Made by a program: the position numbers and the translations under genes. The notes below the pieces were generated by a model, which saw nothing but the letters and a program-made list of their open reading frames with translations, searched no databases and was not told where the DNA came from. Below, piece by piece: positions 63,085 to 64,000 of a stretch of DNA of 64,000 bases. The DNA lies in assembly GCF_002368075.1 (NCBI RefSeq), contig NZ_AP018314.1:3957752-4021751 (forward strand), in the 5' to 3' direction. The DNA comes from Sphaerospermopsis kisseleviana NIES-73 (GTDB taxonomy: Bacteria; Cyanobacteriota; Cyanobacteriia; Cyanobacteriales; Nostocaceae). Each line of letters opens with the position of its first letter. Position 1 is the first letter of the stretch.

Positions 63085-64000
63085 ATATCGGCTGGATTTT
63101 TACCTTTTCTTCACGATAATCAAGGTGTGTTAGAAGTAGCATTAATCACCACTTGTTCCACTGAGTCTGTAGGCAGTATGCTGATTTATGTGGACATGGT
63201 GACTGAAACCTTATCTTCTTACTCACAAAAAGTCCGACTGACCAGGATTGACTTACTGAACCTTGTCCCCGATCTGTTTTTTCTCCCGGCTAAACTGAAA
63301 AAACGGTTTCAACAGCTTTGGTTACTCTTGATTTCCCCGCTACAGTTGCGTAAATATATGTGCAAATACAATGGCGACATATTTCACCTGATGGATGGTA
63401 GTACCTGCTATGTTCTCAGGAAAATACCGCCAGAAAAATGTGTGGTCACTCTTCACGATTTAATTCCCGTTTTGCAACAAAAAGGGGAATTTCCCATACC
63501 CCCGCCTGGTTTTTTCGCCCGCTGGTTAATTAGAGAAAACTTAAAATCCCTCAAATCCCAGAAAAATATATGTGTTGTCAGCACCTGCACAGGTCAAGAC
63601 TTTCAACAGAATGTTAGCAATCAAATTGTTCCCACTGTGATTTTCCCTGGTATTAGAAGTAGCTTATTAGACTTAATCCCGTCAGAAATCCCCGGATGGC
63701 AGGAACGAGTGCAGGATGGAAAAAGAATAATTTTGCACATTGGTAACAATGGCTTCTATAAGAACCGAGCAACGGTAATTAGAGTTTTTGCCGAACTGGT
63801 CAAGAGTCACCCCCTGTCATTGGTGATGGCTGGGTCTCCCCCAGATATGGATCTGCAAATGATCATTCAAGAACTGCAAGTAGGTGACAAAATTACCTTT
63901 GTTTCCTATCCCAATGATCAGGCGGTATCCTCCCTATACCTGAAGGCTTCCATCTTGCTTTTTCCCAGTTACTATGAGGGATTTGGTTGGCCTCCTTTAG
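63040..64000 (+). CDS. Glycosyltransferase family 4, 3' end outside window
   Basis: The frame is open from 63028 to the last base. No ATG occurs before residue ~45; TTG 63040 has AGGAAA eight bases ahead and is the best start, with further TTGs at 63052, 63064 and 63076 in the repeat. About 320 residues are visible: VVTLHDLIPVLQQ, CVVSTCTGQDF, IILHIGNNGFYKNRATVIRV at ~225-250, and at the window edge SILLFPSYYEGFGWPPL, the start of the E-x7-E donor motif. This resembles mannosyltransferase-like GT4 enzymes. It overlaps the polymerase gene end by 11 bases. Confidence 0.85.
   Translation, partial: MTDKLTDKLTDKLTEISAGFLPFLHDNQGVLEVALITTCSTESVGSMLIYVDMVTETLSSYSQKVRLTRIDLLNLVPDLFFLPAKLKKRFQQLWLLLISPLQLRKYMCKYNGDIFHLMDGSTCYVLRKIPPEKCVVTLHDLIPVLQQKGEFPIPPPGFFARWLIRENLKSLKSQKNICVVSTCTGQDFQQNVSNQIVPTVIFPGIRSSLLDLIPSEIPGWQERVQDGKRIILHIGNNGFYKNRATVIRVFAELVKSHPLSLVMAGSPPDMDLQMIIQELQVGDKITFVSYPNDQAVSSLYLKASILLFPSYYEGFGWPPL

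Overview
This window is a stretch of cyanobacterial chromosome devoted almost entirely to building, decorating and exporting a surface glycan. The palindrome GCGATCGC (HIP1) occurs over 30 times by eye. Base composition is AT-rich, and small dispersed repeats, MITEs and decayed insertion sequences are frequent, as in bloom-forming or mat-forming filamentous cyanobacteria. The genus cannot be fixed from the sequence alone. Every confidently called gene is on the + strand. I saw no tRNA, rRNA or CRISPR array.

Layout. (1) 1-10.7 kb is a pseudaminic acid (Pse) pathway: pseB (cut by the window start), pseC, pseF, a Pse-associated methylase, a PseA/WbpG-type sugar amidotransferase, a frameshifted radical SAM gene, a diverged hisH/hisF pair that probably feeds ammonia to the amidotransferase, a PIG-L deacetylase and a pseG-pseH fusion. 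pseI lies at 16.3 kb, so the whole route from UDP-GlcNAc to CMP-Pse is present. (2) 10.9-19.2 kb is a repeat-rich island that splits pseI from the other pse genes. It holds three near-identical Rpn/DUF4351 genes, two Rpn remnants, an MNT/HEPN toxin-antitoxin pair and two forms of one tnpB transposon with omega-RNA-like right ends. (3) 19.3-36.9 kb carries an ABC flippase/exporter, a wrecked IS607-type element, FkbM and other methyltransferases, an epimerase, GT4/GT2/GT10 glycosyltransferases, a DUF115/GT42-like protein, acyltransferases and a perosamine-synthase-like aminotransferase. (4) 37-44.7 kb carries GT2, GT4, exostosin-like and GT11 genes, one broken glycosyltransferase and three related MITEs. 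(5) 45.5-57.8 kb looks like an Arn-type lipid-linked sugar pathway: polyprenyl-phosphate glycosyltransferase, EmrE/ArnE-like flippase, WecE/RffA sugar aminotransferase, an acyl-activation cassette (ACP, ketoreductase-like SDR, acyl ligase, acyltransferase), and two large GT-C-like membrane proteins, one split by an IS4-family insertion. (6) 58.2-64 kb carries GT2/GT4 genes, a Wzy/WaaL-like polymerase or ligase, and a glycosyltransferase that runs off the window.

The main theme of the hunt is instability. Long G or C runs sit in four methyltransferase genes, two of which are out of frame by exactly one base at a nine-base run. A 10-bp repeat breaks the radical SAM gene, and a tetranucleotide repeat ends pseG-pseH. 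Together these look like a set of contingency (phase-variable) loci acting on surface sugar chemistry, a style well known from host-adapted pathogens but not one I associate with cyanobacteria. Sequencing error at homopolymers is the main alternative. Several insertions could be reconstructed to the base (IS4 in the GT-C gene with a 9-bp duplication; the tnpB element in an rpn gene; a 93-bp MITE in an fkbM gene).
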